Below are positions 9,954-19,025 of a DNA stretch of 64,000 nt, in pieces (positions within the stretch are counted from its first letter, which is position 1; every line of letters begins with the position of its first letter). Under the pieces are notes generated by a model. That model did no database searches. It was not told the origin of the DNA and saw only the letters and a program-made list of their open reading frames with translations. The translations under genes and the position numbers were made by a program. Source of the stretch: Enterobacter ludwigii (lineage in GTDB: Bacteria > Pseudomonadota > Gammaproteobacteria > Enterobacterales > Enterobacteriaceae); the NCBI GenBank assembly GCA_023023105.1, contig CP083825.1, positions 1 through 64,000 of the forward strand, written 5' to 3'.

Positions 9954-10694
9954 CTTGTCGTTATGGCCCCCAGTGGCCACTGTCTCTTTTTTTTACACAG
10001 AAATCCGCAAACGAATAAGTGAAGTAACCCGGAAACGAATAAAAGACATTCCGCAAAACAGTCTTACTTCACCGTTTTTATCTCTCTGTTCATTTCATTC
10101 CAGAGTAGATCTTTGTCTGCAGTCACTCTGTGGATAACGAAAAATGCCTTCGCATGCAGCGGCCTCACGGCCTCGCGCTCAGAACAAAATCAAAAGTACC
10201 TCCCGTCGCAAGCGCCGGGCCCCTTTCTGGCCAGAACCCGGCACCGCATACATACCTAACCCCTGCTAAACCGACGCCGCCCCGGCCCAAAGGGCCGGAA
10301 CAACTTCGCTTTAAGAGGGATGTTGTAACTAGAAATAGCTATGGCTGTAAGTCGATTCGCGGTAAGTTCGCGGTACACGCTCGTAAGCGCCTCACGGCGC
10401 TAACGCGGAGATACAGCCCGTCAGCGGCCTCTGGCCTTGACGGACTCACTCCGACCGCGCACATTAGCAATCAGAAAGTTTTAAGCGGGTATGGCTTTGC
10501 AGGGAAAGGGATGGGATTGGCAGAACCTATCAATCCGTAACGGCTGATGCCGGTTACGACGCCCCTCACCAGAATCACCCGGTTCAGCTCCGGCTGGCGT
10601 CTCCATGCCGCTTCGCGGCATATATGTACCCTTTAAAGCAGGGTTGCCTAAATCCGGGAGCGCGATAAGCTTTAACGGGTGATTTTCAATCAGG
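9954..10694 (+). other. Probable IncFII-type CIS/oriR region, separated from repA
   Basis: No convincing gene lies here. Seen directly: a TGGCC/GGCCA hairpin followed by eight T (9964-9994); two 14-bp near-identical direct repeats (10005-10018 and 10029-10042) spaced 24 bp; a 9-bp inverted repeat (10019-10027 with 10064-10072); and a consensus DnaA box (TTATCCACA on the minus strand) at 10129-10137. In IncFII plasmids oriR begins with one DnaA box shortly after repA. Without the transposon the box would lie about 300 bp from the repA stop. A 136-codon GTG-started ORF at 10130-10540 starts inside the DnaA box and may be a RepA4-like reading frame; I do not rely on it. Confidence 0.6.
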
Positions 10695-11510
10695 ATGAGA
10701 AAAATGGATATAATTCTTCCGGGAAACAAAAGCCAGGCTCGAGTCTGGGCAGAAACCATGATTAATCTGGAGGCCCGCAAACTCGTCAATACCGCTAATA
10801 TTGTTGGCGCCCGACATCTGGGGGATGGATTGACGCGTCTCAAATTCATCGATGAAATTAAATCTGTCATTAATGGCGAATTTGAGCGTGCCCGGCGGGC
10901 AAAGTCTGACGAAGAGTGCATGACCTGCCTGCGTAACCTGCAGGCAGAAAACAGCAGTCTGCTTGAGCAGAGCCGGCAGCTCCAGACCGGTTATGCGAAA
11001 CTATATGCCCAGATCAAATACGTCAGGGATGAAGACCGGATGGTCGGTTATGTCATCTCAGGAATTAAAGTGGTGCTGGCAGGTATGCAGGGCGTATTTG
11101 GCTTCGTGCTGACTTCCTCAATGACCCCCGTAGGCGTTCTTGCCGGGGCTATTCTGATTGTCGACTCGGCCAACACGATAACCCGTGAAGTTGGTCGTCA
11201 GTTCCTGAATGAACCTGACACGCAGGGTATGTTTGGTGATGGTGCTATGAACATCGCTAAATTCATGGGATTTGAACGATCAACAGGGTTAGGGATATAC
11301 AACGGGATCGCGCTTGCAGGCAATATCTACAGTGTCTATGGATTAATGGCCAGACCAGGGACATGGCGTCTGTTTAACTATATCAGCACCGATTTTTACC
11401 GGAAAATCGACACCATGTCCCGGGGTAAACTGACAATGAAAATTGTGGGATGGGGGGTAAAGGCTAAGGTTGTTTTCGATCTGATCACTTCTGATGACGC
11501 TGGGAAATGA
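10695..11510 (+). CDS. DUF4225-like membrane-associated protein of unknown function
   Basis: The ORF is 271 aa (or 268 aa from ATG 10704, which is better spaced from AGGA). The N-terminal half is helical and charged. Two hydrophobic segments follow at about residues 115-160, joined by a short Pro/Gly turn, and then a Gly-rich amphipathic region. The pattern recalls DUF4225 proteins of enterobacterial plasmids, but I am not certain of this family. It converges with and overlaps by 26 bp the next gene on the minus strand. Function unknown. Confidence 0.65.
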   Translation: MRKMDIILPGNKSQARVWAETMINLEARKLVNTANIVGARHLGDGLTRLKFIDEIKSVINGEFERARRAKSDEECMTCLRNLQAENSSLLEQSRQLQTGYAKLYAQIKYVRDEDRMVGYVISGIKVVLAGMQGVFGFVLTSSMTPVGVLAGAILIVDSANTITREVGRQFLNEPDTQGMFGDGAMNIAKFMGFERSTGLGIYNGIALAGNIYSVYGLMARPGTWRLFNYISTDFYRKIDTMSRGKLTMKIVGWGVKAKVVFDLITSDDAGK

Positions 11511-11811
11511 GATTCCGGCGGTAATGCCATGATTTATAGGCCAGCTTCAAAGGCATGGTAATCGTAAACAGAGTGCCAAGAACAAGAATAGCCACGCCAA
11601 AGGAAATTGCATGCACCCTCGAGCCAGCCAAAAGTGTGGCCACAAGAATCAGTAACATGACTGACAGCACCCATATCAGGGCCTTAAAACGGTTTGCCAG
11701 ATCGTTCAGCAGAGTATCCATTTCCGTACCCGTTTTAGCTGAACTGGCCCGCAGTCGGACAATGTCCTCTTCACTGAAGCCGTGGTTCATCAGATCACTT
11801 TCATGGTTCAT
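11485..11811 (-). CDS. Small two-helix membrane protein
   Basis: The protein is 108 aa. Its ATG at 11811 follows AAGGAG at good spacing. Residues 1-40 are soluble and acidic, two membrane helices span about residues 44-62 and 68-88, and the tail is basic. It overlaps tail-to-tail with the DUF4225-like gene, which may mean a functional pair, but nothing in the sequence proves that. I do not recognise the family. Confidence 0.6.
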   Translation of the reverse strand: MNHESDLMNHGFSEEDIVRLRASSAKTGTEMDTLLNDLANRFKALIWVLSVMLLILVATLLAGSRVHAISFGVAILVLGTLFTITMPLKLAYKSWHYRRNLISQRHQK

Positions 11812-11941
11812 GCTTCTCTCCTTTTCCCTGCGGGAAGTTTAACATGCCCTGCGCTAATAACCAGTTAAGCCCGACCGATAACCTGACAGGTGGTTACGGC
11901 TATCAGCTCTTTCTCACTGATAGCCATCACGTCATTCTAAA

Positions 11942-12712
11942 TCAGCCAAAAGTAGACTGTACCAGACCAATAATCCCCAGGTGGCCGGCGTAAGCATAAT
12001 AAAAGAAATTACGCGGCATGAAACGCCTACGGCCCTCCGGACAGATTTGCCTGCAGAATGAAACCACTGCCAGGGGGAATGCCAGAGTAGGCAGCGTGGC
12101 CAGTAATAATGTTTCTGCGGGCATATCCAGGAGATGCGATAACCCGTTTAAACAAATCAGTGACAGCACGGCAGTGATGGCTGCCAGCCGCTGCACTCCG
12201 GGTGTATCGCTGCCAGAAACCGTTGCCATACTGATGGCCAGCGTTATTCCTGCCAGCCCGTAACTTGCCGGCTGCAGGGGCCAAATCATAAGGGCCAGGA
12301 GCAGATACCCGGCAAGCATTCCTTTCCGGCCGTGCCGGTACTGCAGGGCAAGCAACTGCGTGACGCCTGCAAACACGAACAGAATGTTCAGGGCCCACCA
12401 GGGCTGTTGATTCTGGAAGGCCAGGCTGAACACCGGCTGCGTTATGATTGCCCAGATCCACAGACGATTGGCTCTCTTCTGCAGTCGTTCCGGGGGGCGC
12501 TGTACGTTCATCGCCCATATAAGCGTGAACAGGGGGAAGGCCATCCGGCCAAGCGCATACATCACCGGCAAGGCAGACGACAGAAACACCGTATTGGTGT
12601 GGTCGATAATCATGGCCAGAAGTGCGAGAAGTTTGACCATATCGAGTGCAGCGGGACTGAGCTGGCTGGCGTTCCGGATAGTGGGAAGAATGTCGGGTAA
12701 TGAATGATTCAT
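11942..12712 (-). CDS. traX: TraX-family conjugal transfer protein (pilin acetylase)
   Basis: This 256-aa integral membrane protein resembles F TraX (248 aa), which N-acetylates F pilin. It has many hydrophobic helices and the family-typical segment with IDHTN near residue 37. A good AGGGGA ribosome site precedes the ATG. In F, traX is the second-to-last transfer gene, just before finO and the RepFII region. Its place next to the IncFII replicon fits that order. No other tra gene is in this window. Confidence 0.9.
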   Translation of the reverse strand: MNHSLPDILPTIRNASQLSPAALDMVKLLALLAMIIDHTNTVFLSSALPVMYALGRMAFPLFTLIWAMNVQRPPERLQKRANRLWIWAIITQPVFSLAFQNQQPWWALNILFVFAGVTQLLALQYRHGRKGMLAGYLLLALMIWPLQPASYGLAGITLAISMATVSGSDTPGVQRLAAITAVLSLICLNGLSHLLDMPAETLLLATLPTLAFPLAVVSFCRQICPEGRRRFMPRNFFYYAYAGHLGIIGLVQSTFG

Positions 12713-12917
12713 GCTGTATATTCCCCTGGCGACACGCGGTTAACAGCCAGCCCTGAACATAATGCCAGAATGCCCTGCCGGTTTGCGTTGTGACCCTGAC
12801 TCTGAGTTTCTCCAGAATCTTGCGCACCGCAAATTCTGATTTATCACGCAGCACGCGCATTGCACCTGCCACATCCTTATTCTGAATACAGATACTTAAA
12901 ATATTAAAATCGTTCAT
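12027..12917 (-). CDS. Hypothetical ORF starting upstream of traX and overlapping it
   Basis: The frame is open for 296 codons from ATG 12917, which has a strong AAGGAAGGGA ribosome site. Only the first ~68 codons lie outside traX; the rest is traX read in another frame and looks like a shadow. The N-terminal part (MNDFNILSIC onward) is helical and basic and looks like real protein. Either a short gene couples to traX and simply reads on, or it lost its stop by a frameshift. Confidence 0.4.
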   Translation of the reverse strand: MNDFNILSICIQNKDVAGAMRVLRDKSEFAVRKILEKLRVRVTTQTGRAFWHYVQGWLLTACRQGNIQHESFITRHSSHYPERQPAQSRCTRYGQTSRTSGHDYRPHQYGVSVVCLAGDVCAWPDGLPPVHAYMGDERTAPPGTTAEESQSSVDLGNHNAAGVQPGLPESTALVGPEHSVRVCRRHAVACPAVPARPERNACRVSAPGPYDLAPAAGKLRAGRNNAGHQYGNGFWQRYTRSAAAGSHHCRAVTDLFKRVIASPGYARRNIITGHAAYSGIPPGSGFILQANLSGGP

Positions 12918-13079
12918 GACACTCCCTTCCTTACTATATATATCGGCAAAAATATTGATATATTTAGATTAAGGAGTGTAATTGTTTATTATTTTACCAT
13001 ATTTTGCATGGAAAGATTTTTATAATTATAAAACATGTTGCTGCAAAATAACTTAATATACATCTCAACCTAAAACCGA

Positions 13080-13571
13080 TTATTCCTGGCTGATATCCGA
13101 AGATTGAGCAGGATGAAGCTTTGCATAATCTTCTCGAAGCGATTTTGCCGCGGGTTTCCAGGCTTTCGCCCACTCATCATCCATTCTTCCTACACCAACA
13201 ATCTTCAGTGCGACAGCATAGGGGGTGCGCCCTTGCTGTTTTGAAAGCCACAGGATGTGATCATCAATTCTGTCATCAGGTATATCGTCGATAATGGAAT
13301 GGATAACATCGAGATCCTCTGGCAGCCACGGCTTTCCAGTACGGGGAAACACCAGGTCCGGTTCGCGCGGTTTCTTTACCTGCTCGTTTTTAGCGATCTG
13401 TCTGGCTTCTTTCTCCGCAGAAATGAGCCGTAGTCGCTCCTTAAGCCCACCCAGTGTGGCAACCGTTTTAATTAAATTTTCTCGCTGTTCGCGAGTAATG
13501 CTTTGCTCATCGCAGATCAGGTCGTTCAGGGTATCGATGAGTGTATCTACCCGATTTTCTGTTAATTTCAT
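13080..13571 (-). CDS. Hypothetical soluble protein
   Basis: This 163-aa protein starts at ATG 13571; an upstream ATG at 13604 gives 174 aa. It is highly charged, with a helical N-terminal region and a second part (about residues 75-150) beginning FPRTGKPWLPED that resembles a small DNA-binding or homeodomain-like fold. No signal peptide or membrane helix is visible. It lies alone, upstream of and divergent from parDE. I do not recognise it. Confidence 0.6.
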   Translation of the reverse strand: MKLTENRVDTLIDTLNDLICDEQSITREQRENLIKTVATLGGLKERLRLISAEKEARQIAKNEQVKKPREPDLVFPRTGKPWLPEDLDVIHSIIDDIPDDRIDDHILWLSKQQGRTPYAVALKIVGVGRMDDEWAKAWKPAAKSLREDYAKLHPAQSSDISQE

Positions 13572-13708
13572 TTCCAGTTCTCGCTTAAGGCTACAACTCA
13601 GCATTCTATTAGATATCTATTTGATTTCGCATCCCTGTTGATCTCATAAATGCAGTCCATAGTCTCGATCACTGAGCATGGAAGCCTGATGCTAAAATGA
13701 TATACTGA

Positions 13709-13727
13709 TGTAAGAACAAATCTTACA
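13709..13727 (+). promoter_or_regulatory. parDE operator palindrome
   Basis: A perfect TGTAAGA/TCTTACA inverted repeat with a 5-bp spacer lies 19 bp before the parD start, just after a TATACT -10-like hexamer. This is the usual place for autoregulation by a ribbon-helix-helix antitoxin. A GGAGGGG ribosome site follows. Confidence 0.65.
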
Positions 13728-13745
13728 TAATGAAACGGAGGGGTT

Positions 13746-14006
13746 ATGGCCCGTACAATGACGGTGGACGTGGGTGATGAGCTGCGTGAATTTATCGATT
13801 CCCTGGTTAAGGCCGGTGATTACCGAACCCAGAGCGAAGTCATGCGTGACGCGCTGCGGCTGCTGCGCGAGAAGCAAGCTGAATCACGCCTTCAGGAACT
13901 GCGCGATCTGCTGGCCGAAGGCATCAGCAGCGGCGAGGCGAAACCATGGAACAAGGATGCATTCCTGAATAATGTCAGGGCCAGGATGGCAAATGAAAGA
14001 GATTGA
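13746..14006 (+). CDS. parD: ParD-type ribbon-helix-helix antitoxin
   Basis: The protein is 86 aa. The N-terminal ribbon-helix-helix (residues 1-45, beginning MARTMTVDVGDELREFI) has the family motif YRTQSEVMRDALRLL. The acidic C-terminal tail wraps the toxin in known ParD proteins. It overlaps the toxin gene by 14 bp, the usual order antitoxin then toxin. It should repress its own promoter with ParE and act as a plasmid-addiction antidote. Confidence 0.93.
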   Translation: MARTMTVDVGDELREFIDSLVKAGDYRTQSEVMRDALRLLREKQAESRLQELRDLLAEGISSGEAKPWNKDAFLNNVRARMANERD

Positions 14007-14289
14007 GCTGACACCAAAAGCAGAAGAAGATCTGGAGGCTATCTGGGACTACAGCTTCAGACAGTTCGGGGTTGTTCAGGCGGATGCGTATATCGGGCGT
14101 ATAGCCGCAGTGTTTGATGTGCTGGCCATGCATGACATCGGCACGCATCGCGCAGAGCTGGGAGAAGATATCTGCTCGTTGCCGGTGGAACAGCACATGA
14201 TCTATTTTGTGCCATCGCATTCGGTGGTTACGGTCATACGTATTCTCAGCCAGTCTCAGGATACGGCACGGCATGAACCCTGGATATAA
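13993..14289 (+). CDS. parE: ParE-type toxin of the RelE/ParE superfamily
   Basis: The protein is 98 aa from ATG 13993 (MKEIELTPKAEEDLEAIW). An N-terminal strand and two helices are followed by a beta-sheet with the conserved C-terminal RILSQSQD segment. ParE toxins poison DNA gyrase. Translation is probably coupled to parD through the 14-bp overlap. Confidence 0.92.
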   Translation: MKEIELTPKAEEDLEAIWDYSFRQFGVVQADAYIGRIAAVFDVLAMHDIGTHRAELGEDICSLPVEQHMIYFVPSHSVVTVIRILSQSQDTARHEPWI

Positions 14290-14487
14290 TCGGGCAAGAA
14301 ACTTTAAATACATAAAAATCAATTACTTAGTTCGTGTAATCTATCTTATGTTAAATTTAGTCCGTCGTTCATTTAGTTCATAACAGGCCGCAGACTACGA
14401 TTAATCGTAAGCGTCGTCTCAGCACCGTCTGGCAGATCCTGATATTCCTGAGAGGATAGTGGACACCAAATATGGTGGACGCTATCC

Positions 14488-14892
14488 ATGAAATCATTAA
14501 CCGCAGTGCGTAAAAAAAGCCCTAATTATCCCGTTGAGTTCAAAATCAAAATGGTTGAACTCTCGCATCGACCAGAGATCTCCGTAGCGCAACTCGCTCG
14601 TGAGCATGGGATCAACGATAATTTGCTGTTCAAGTGGCGCCAGTACTGGCGCGAAGGAAAACTACGTCCTCCTTCAACAACAGAAAACAACGTGCCTGAG
14701 CTGCTCCCGATAACACTTGATACCGAAGATGTTGTCCCTGCAACCTCCCCCCGGTCACAACCTGTAGCTGCTGCGGCACCTGAATCACTCAATATCAGCT
14801 GTGAAGTGACGTTCCGGCACGGATCACTCCGTCTGAATGGTGCCATCAGCGAAAATATCCTGAACCTGCTGATACGGGAGCTCAAACGTTGA
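14488..14892 (+). CDS. tnpA: IS66 accessory protein TnpA (helix-turn-helix)
   Basis: This 134-aa protein has an N-terminal helix-turn-helix of the IS3/IS911 OrfA kind (residues 10-60, with LAREHGINDNLLFKWR). A low-complexity linker and a short conserved C-terminal domain follow. It is required together with TnpB for IS66 transposition. Its stop overlaps the tnpB start. Confidence 0.93.
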   Translation: MKSLTAVRKKSPNYPVEFKIKMVELSHRPEISVAQLAREHGINDNLLFKWRQYWREGKLRPPSTTENNVPELLPITLDTEDVVPATSPRSQPVAAAAPESLNISCEVTFRHGSLRLNGAISENILNLLIRELKR

Positions 14893-15236
14893 TCCCATTA
14901 CCATCAGGGACAAAGATCTGGCTGGTCGCTGGCATCACCGATATGAGAAACGGCTTCAACGGCCTGGCGGCAAAGGTGCAGACGACGCTGAAAGACGATC
15001 CGATGTCAGGTCACGTTTTTATCTTCCGTGGGCGTAATGGCAGTCAGGTAAAGCTCCTCTGGTCTACCGGCGATGGACTGTGTCTGCTGACCAAACGGCT
15101 GGAGCGCGGCCGCTTCGCCTGGCCGTCAGCCCGGGATGGCAAAGTGTTCCTCACACCGGCACAGCTGGCGATGCTCCTTGAAGGTATCGACTGGCGGCAG
15201 CCTAAAAGACTGCTTACGTCACTGACTATGTTGTAG
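14889..15236 (+). CDS. tnpB: IS66 accessory protein TnpB
   Basis: This 115-aa protein of the IS66 Orf2 family has the characteristic GTKIWLVAGITDMRNGFNGL start and the DGLCLLTKRLERGRF motif. The start is TTG at 14889, overlapping the tnpA TGA, so translation is likely coupled. It assists the TnpC transposase. Confidence 0.93.
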   Translation: MIPLPSGTKIWLVAGITDMRNGFNGLAAKVQTTLKDDPMSGHVFIFRGRNGSQVKLLWSTGDGLCLLTKRLERGRFAWPSARDGKVFLTPAQLAMLLEGIDWRQPKRLLTSLTML

Positions 15237-15284
15237 GCCTCTTTATCCTGGTCGACGCTGAATGAGCCTGGTAATATACCCGGT

Positions 15285-16823
15285 ATGAACAGCTTACTTC
15301 CTGACGATATCGATGAACTGGAACGTCTCCTTGCCGAACAGGAGGCGCTGAACCGTGCCCTTCTGGAAAAGCTGAACGAGCGTGAACGCGAAATAGATCA
15401 CCTGCAGGCGCAACTGGATAAGCTGCGCCGGATGAACTTCGGCAGCCGCTCCGAAAAAGTCTCCCGCCGTATCGCGCAGATGGAAGCCGACCTTAAGCAG
15501 TTGCAGAAAGAAAGCGATACCCTTACCGGCCGGGTGGATGACCCGGCCGTGCAGCGCCCGCTGCGGCAGACCCGTACCCGCAAACCGTTCCCTGAATCAC
15601 TTCCCCGTGACGAAAAACGGCTGCTGCCGGCAGCGTCATGCTGCCCGGAATGTGGTGGTGCGCTGAGTTACCTGGGTGAAGATGCCGCCGAACAGCTGGA
15701 GCTGATGCGCAGCGCCTTCCGGGTTATCCGGACAGTACGTGAAAAGCATGCCTGTACTCAGTGCGATGCCATCGTGCAGGCCCCCGCGCCTTCACGTCCC
15801 ATCGAGCGGGGTATCGCCGGACCGGGGCTGCTGGCCCGCGTGCTGAGTTCAAAGTATGCAGAACATACCCCGCTGTACCGGCAGTCAGAAATATACAGCC
15901 GCCAGGGTGTGGAGCTGAGCCGCTCACTGCTGTCGGGCTGGGTGGATGCATGCTGCCGGCTGCTGTCACCGCTGGAAGAGGCGCTTCAGGGCTATGTCCT
16001 GACCGACGGTAAACTCCATGCCGATGACACCCCGGTCCAGGTGCTGCTGCCGGGCAATAAGAAGACGAAGACCGGGCGGTTGTGGACGTATGTTCGTGAT
16101 GACCGCAACGCTGGATCAGCAGTCGCGCCGGCGGTGTGGTTCGCTTACAGCCCGGACAGAAAAGGCATCCACCCTCAGACCCATCTTGCAGGGTTCAGTG
16201 GTGTGCTGCAGGCCGATGCGTACGCCGGGTTCAACGAGCTGTACCGCGATGGCCAGATAACGGAAGCCGCCTGCTGGGCTCACGCCCGCCGTAAAATCCA
16301 CGATGTGCACGTCCGCACACCGTCGGCGCTGACGGATGAAGCCCTGAAGCGTATCGGCGAGCTGTATGCCGTTGAAGCGGAGATAAGGGGAATGCCGGCG
16401 AAGCGACGCCTTGCAGAACGTCAGCAAAAAGCTAAACCGCGGCTGAAATCCCTGGAAAGCTGGCTGCGTGAAAAGGTGAAAACGCTGTCGCGACACTCAG
16501 AACTGGCGAAAGCGTTCACGTACGTACTGAACCAGTGGCCGGCGCTGGCTTACTATACTGACGACGGCTGGGCCGAGGCAGATAACAACATAGCTGAGAA
16601 TGCGCTACGGATGGTCAGCCTGGGCCGCAAAAACTACCTGTTCTTCGGTTCGGATCATGGAGGAGAGCGGGGAGCGCTGCTGTACAGCCTGATCGGGACA
16701 TGCAAACTGAACGGAGTGGAGCCAGAAAGCTACCTCCGTCACGTCCTTAACGTCATAGCGGACTGGCCGATAAACCGGGTCAGCGAACTACTCCCCTGGC
16801 GCGTAGCACTGCCAACTGAATAA
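15285..16823 (+). CDS. tnpC: IS66 transposase TnpC
   Basis: This 512-aa DDE transposase begins with a Leu-zipper coiled coil (about residues 10-80). Next come a basic linker and a zinc-binding Cys segment (CCPECGG, about residues 118-124). The catalytic core contains HADDTPVQ, ADAYAGF and the C-terminal EADNNIAENALR motif. It is full length. Confidence 0.95.
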   Translation: MNSLLPDDIDELERLLAEQEALNRALLEKLNEREREIDHLQAQLDKLRRMNFGSRSEKVSRRIAQMEADLKQLQKESDTLTGRVDDPAVQRPLRQTRTRKPFPESLPRDEKRLLPAASCCPECGGALSYLGEDAAEQLELMRSAFRVIRTVREKHACTQCDAIVQAPAPSRPIERGIAGPGLLARVLSSKYAEHTPLYRQSEIYSRQGVELSRSLLSGWVDACCRLLSPLEEALQGYVLTDGKLHADDTPVQVLLPGNKKTKTGRLWTYVRDDRNAGSAVAPAVWFAYSPDRKGIHPQTHLAGFSGVLQADAYAGFNELYRDGQITEAACWAHARRKIHDVHVRTPSALTDEALKRIGELYAVEAEIRGMPAKRRLAERQQKAKPRLKSLESWLREKVKTLSRHSELAKAFTYVLNQWPALAYYTDDGWAEADNNIAENALRMVSLGRKNYLFFGSDHGGERGALLYSLIGTCKLNGVEPESYLRHVLNVIADWPINRVSELLPWRVALPTE

Positions 16824-16896
16824 CACATCCCCGTCAATACGGTTCTCGCTGCACGCTTACGATTAATCATACACAGATATAATCTTTCATTTGGTT

Positions 16897-16924
16897 TAAA
16901 AAAAACGCTCCCGATCGGGAGCGT
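16897..16924 (-). terminator. Rho-independent terminator of pcoE
   Basis: A 20-bp perfect palindrome (ACGCTCCCGA and its complement) is followed on the minus strand by a run of eight T. It lies 50 bp after the pcoE stop. Confidence 0.85.
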
Positions 16925-16974
16925 AAGCCAGTGACTTCGGCGTCAAATGAGGGTCTGACAAGTGGAGCTGCGGG

Positions 16975-17409
16975 TTAATTCTGGGTGATCTGGCTGCGAT
17001 GCTTTTCAGCCTGCTGCTGATGAATAACGGAAGATTGACCATTATTCGCCTTCTCATGCACAACAGCGGCTTTCTCATGCTCGTTCATTTCGGAAAATGA
17101 TTTTGCTGTTTCGTTAGAAGCTGCTGGCTTGGATTTCATCATTTTTTTATGCATTTCAGCCATGTCCTGATGGGCAGCAGAATTGCCGTTTTGCATCATT
17201 TCATGGGACATTGCGGCCTGATCGTGACCGCTCATATCCATCATTTTCATGCTCTCCCCCTGAACTGCACTTTTTTCAGCGGATGATTGCATCTGATGGG
17301 CAGGCGCCTGGGCATTATTTACCTGGTCATGCATGTTCATTGTCTCTGCAGCCCAGGCAGATGAAGCGACAGCCATCATAGCAATAAAGGATACAAGGAT
17401 CTTTTTCAT
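16975..17409 (-). CDS. pcoE: Periplasmic copper-binding protein PcoE
   Basis: The protein is 144 aa from ATG 17409 (MKKILVSF). A signal peptide ends near AWA-AE at residue 20-21. The mature part is rich in Met and His, with repeated HEMM, HKKMM and MNEHEKAAVVHE motifs that bind Cu(I)/Ag(I). It matches recalled PcoE and is related to SilE. It is the last gene of the pco cluster but has its own promoter region with a CusR-type palindrome. It acts as a metal sponge in the periplasm. Confidence 0.95.
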   Translation of the reverse strand: MKKILVSFIAMMAVASSAWAAETMNMHDQVNNAQAPAHQMQSSAEKSAVQGESMKMMDMSGHDQAAMSHEMMQNGNSAAHQDMAEMHKKMMKSKPAASNETAKSFSEMNEHEKAAVVHEKANNGQSSVIHQQQAEKHRSQITQN

Positions 17410-17582
17410 GGTTGGGTCTCCGGTGTTTTCATACCCGAACAATCAATGCTTATAACAGAGAAAGCATTTGATCTCAGGGCTGGTTGATCATCACGCCAGG
17501 AACCGGGCGATTGAATTATCACGCTGTCCTGATTTATGGCTGATTATAAAAAACCGCCTCTGTTTATCGCGTGACTGAACGA

Positions 17583-17596
17583 TGACATTTTTGTCA
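17583..17596 (-). promoter_or_regulatory. CusR/PcoR-type palindrome upstream of pcoE
   Basis: TGACA-TTTT-TGTCA lies 174 bp upstream of the pcoE start and just beyond the pcoS stop. The half-sites match the CusR box core. Published work on pco shows that pcoE has its own copper-induced promoter that can respond to chromosomal CusRS; the assignment of this box to it is inference. Confidence 0.5.
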
Positions 17597-17624
17597 CCTT
17601 CCGGGTTTCTCCTGAATAACGGTA

Positions 17625-19025
17625 TTAATCCATTAACAGACGCACACTGAACACAATTTCCCGCCCCTGCTGTTCTGCTGACAGCTCGCCGCCGTGAGCA
17701 TGAATGATCGACCTTGTAATTGATAATCCCAGCCCCGCGCCTTCCGTGTTGTAGAACCTTGATGAGTCTGCGCGATAGAACCGGTCAAACAAACGTTCCA
17801 GATTAGCGGGAACCTGGCCGGACATCGTATTCGTAATCATCACGTTCACACAGTCACTGTCACGCTCAAGGTGTATCGCTGTACAGGTGTTATCGGGAGA
17901 ATACTTGATTGCATTGGAAAGCAGGTTACTGAAAGCACGTCGGAGCATATCGCTGTCTCCGGCAACAACGCCCTCTCCTTCAACCGTGATTGTCTTTCCT
18001 GTTTCGTCTGCCAGGGGCTCGAACAACTCACGTAATTCATTCAGTTCGGCTGCCAGATCCACATCATGTTTATCCAGCCGCAGCAGACCATGCTCTGAAC
18101 GTGCCAGAAAAAGCATGTCACTGGTCATTCGTGACAACCTTTTCAGTTCTTCCAGGTTAGCGAATAAAATTTCGCGGTAATGCGAAACATCCCTTTCCTT
18201 AGCCAGTGCAAACTGCGTCTGCATCATCAGATTACTGACTGGTGTGCGCAGCTCATGCGCGATGTCAGACGAGAAATCTGACAGTTTCCGGAATGCCCCC
18301 TCCAGGCGATCAAACATATTATTGAACTCCTGCATGGTCTCAGAGATTTCCGGCGGAGCCAGATCGGGATTTAGACGCTGATCCAGGCTGTGTACAGTCA
18401 TGGAGGAAGCCAGACTGGTCATTTCCCGTAACGGTTTCAGACCAATACGTGTGGTCAGCCAGCCCAGAAAAACAGAAATAAAGACCAGACCGATATTGAA
18501 CCAGAACAGCCAGGTACTGAGTTTGTCCATAAACAGGGTGTGATACCCAGTATCCGTGGCAACCGTAATGATGACATGTTTGCTTTTACCCTGTTCCGGC
18601 GTCATGGCAACCCGCCGCGAGATACTGCGGTACACGGTGTTATTTTCTTCCGTCTGGATCATATAGTCGAGAATATCACCCGACTTATTAAGCAGGACCG
18701 CTGGAACAACAGAATTTTTGGCATAGAGTTCAACAATTTTTTCATTTTCCATGTTTTTTATAGAAATGAATAAACCATTGTGCCCTACCATCGCATCGTT
18801 TATTTTTTCTGATAATGACTTAATATCCGTTTTGTTCCGGAACGTCTCTGTTTTAAGAAACTCTTCGGTGAGCTGAAGTTTACCTGTCAGAAAATCGCGG
18901 TCCTGATTATCGAAATAGCCATTAAGGGTGCTAATCAGGATAAAACTTGATAACCACCATACCGTAAGCATCACCGCAGAAAAAATCAGGCTCAGGCGTG
19001 TGGTCAGGGAAATTTTGAACCTCAC
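17625..19025 (-). CDS. pcoS: Copper-sensing histidine kinase PcoS
   Basis: This 466-aa protein has membrane helices near residues 12-34 and 172-192 flanking a periplasmic sensor domain. HAMP, HisKA with His257 in the DIAHELRTP motif, and an HATPase domain with an NAIKYSP N-box and late Gly-rich box follow. It senses periplasmic copper and phosphorylates PcoR. Its start overlaps the pcoR stop by 4 bp. Confidence 0.95.
   Translation of the reverse strand: MRFKISLTTRLSLIFSAVMLTVWWLSSFILISTLNGYFDNQDRDFLTGKLQLTEEFLKTETFRNKTDIKSLSEKINDAMVGHNGLFISIKNMENEKIVELYAKNSVVPAVLLNKSGDILDYMIQTEENNTVYRSISRRVAMTPEQGKSKHVIITVATDTGYHTLFMDKLSTWLFWFNIGLVFISVFLGWLTTRIGLKPLREMTSLASSMTVHSLDQRLNPDLAPPEISETMQEFNNMFDRLEGAFRKLSDFSSDIAHELRTPVSNLMMQTQFALAKERDVSHYREILFANLEELKRLSRMTSDMLFLARSEHGLLRLDKHDVDLAAELNELRELFEPLADETGKTITVEGEGVVAGDSDMLRRAFSNLLSNAIKYSPDNTCTAIHLERDSDCVNVMITNTMSGQVPANLERLFDRFYRADSSRFYNTEGAGLGLSITRSIIHAHGGELSAEQQGREIVFSVRLLMD

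Larger units (their letters stand above)
14407..16860 (+). mobile_element. Complete IS66-family insertion sequence
   Basis: The element is 2,454 bp with imperfect terminal inverted repeats beginning GTAAGCG at both ends and the three-gene layout tnpA-tnpB-tnpC. It is flanked by a perfect 8-bp target duplication GATTAATC (14399-14406 and 16861-16868), typical of IS66. It lies between parDE and the pco genes and disrupts no recognisable gene. Confidence 0.95.

Noticed and set aside
10130..10540. 136-codon ORF after the DnaA box
   Set aside because: It starts with GTG inside the DnaA box and has a Pro/Arg-rich, random-looking composition; it may be a RepA4-like frame but is not supported as a gene.
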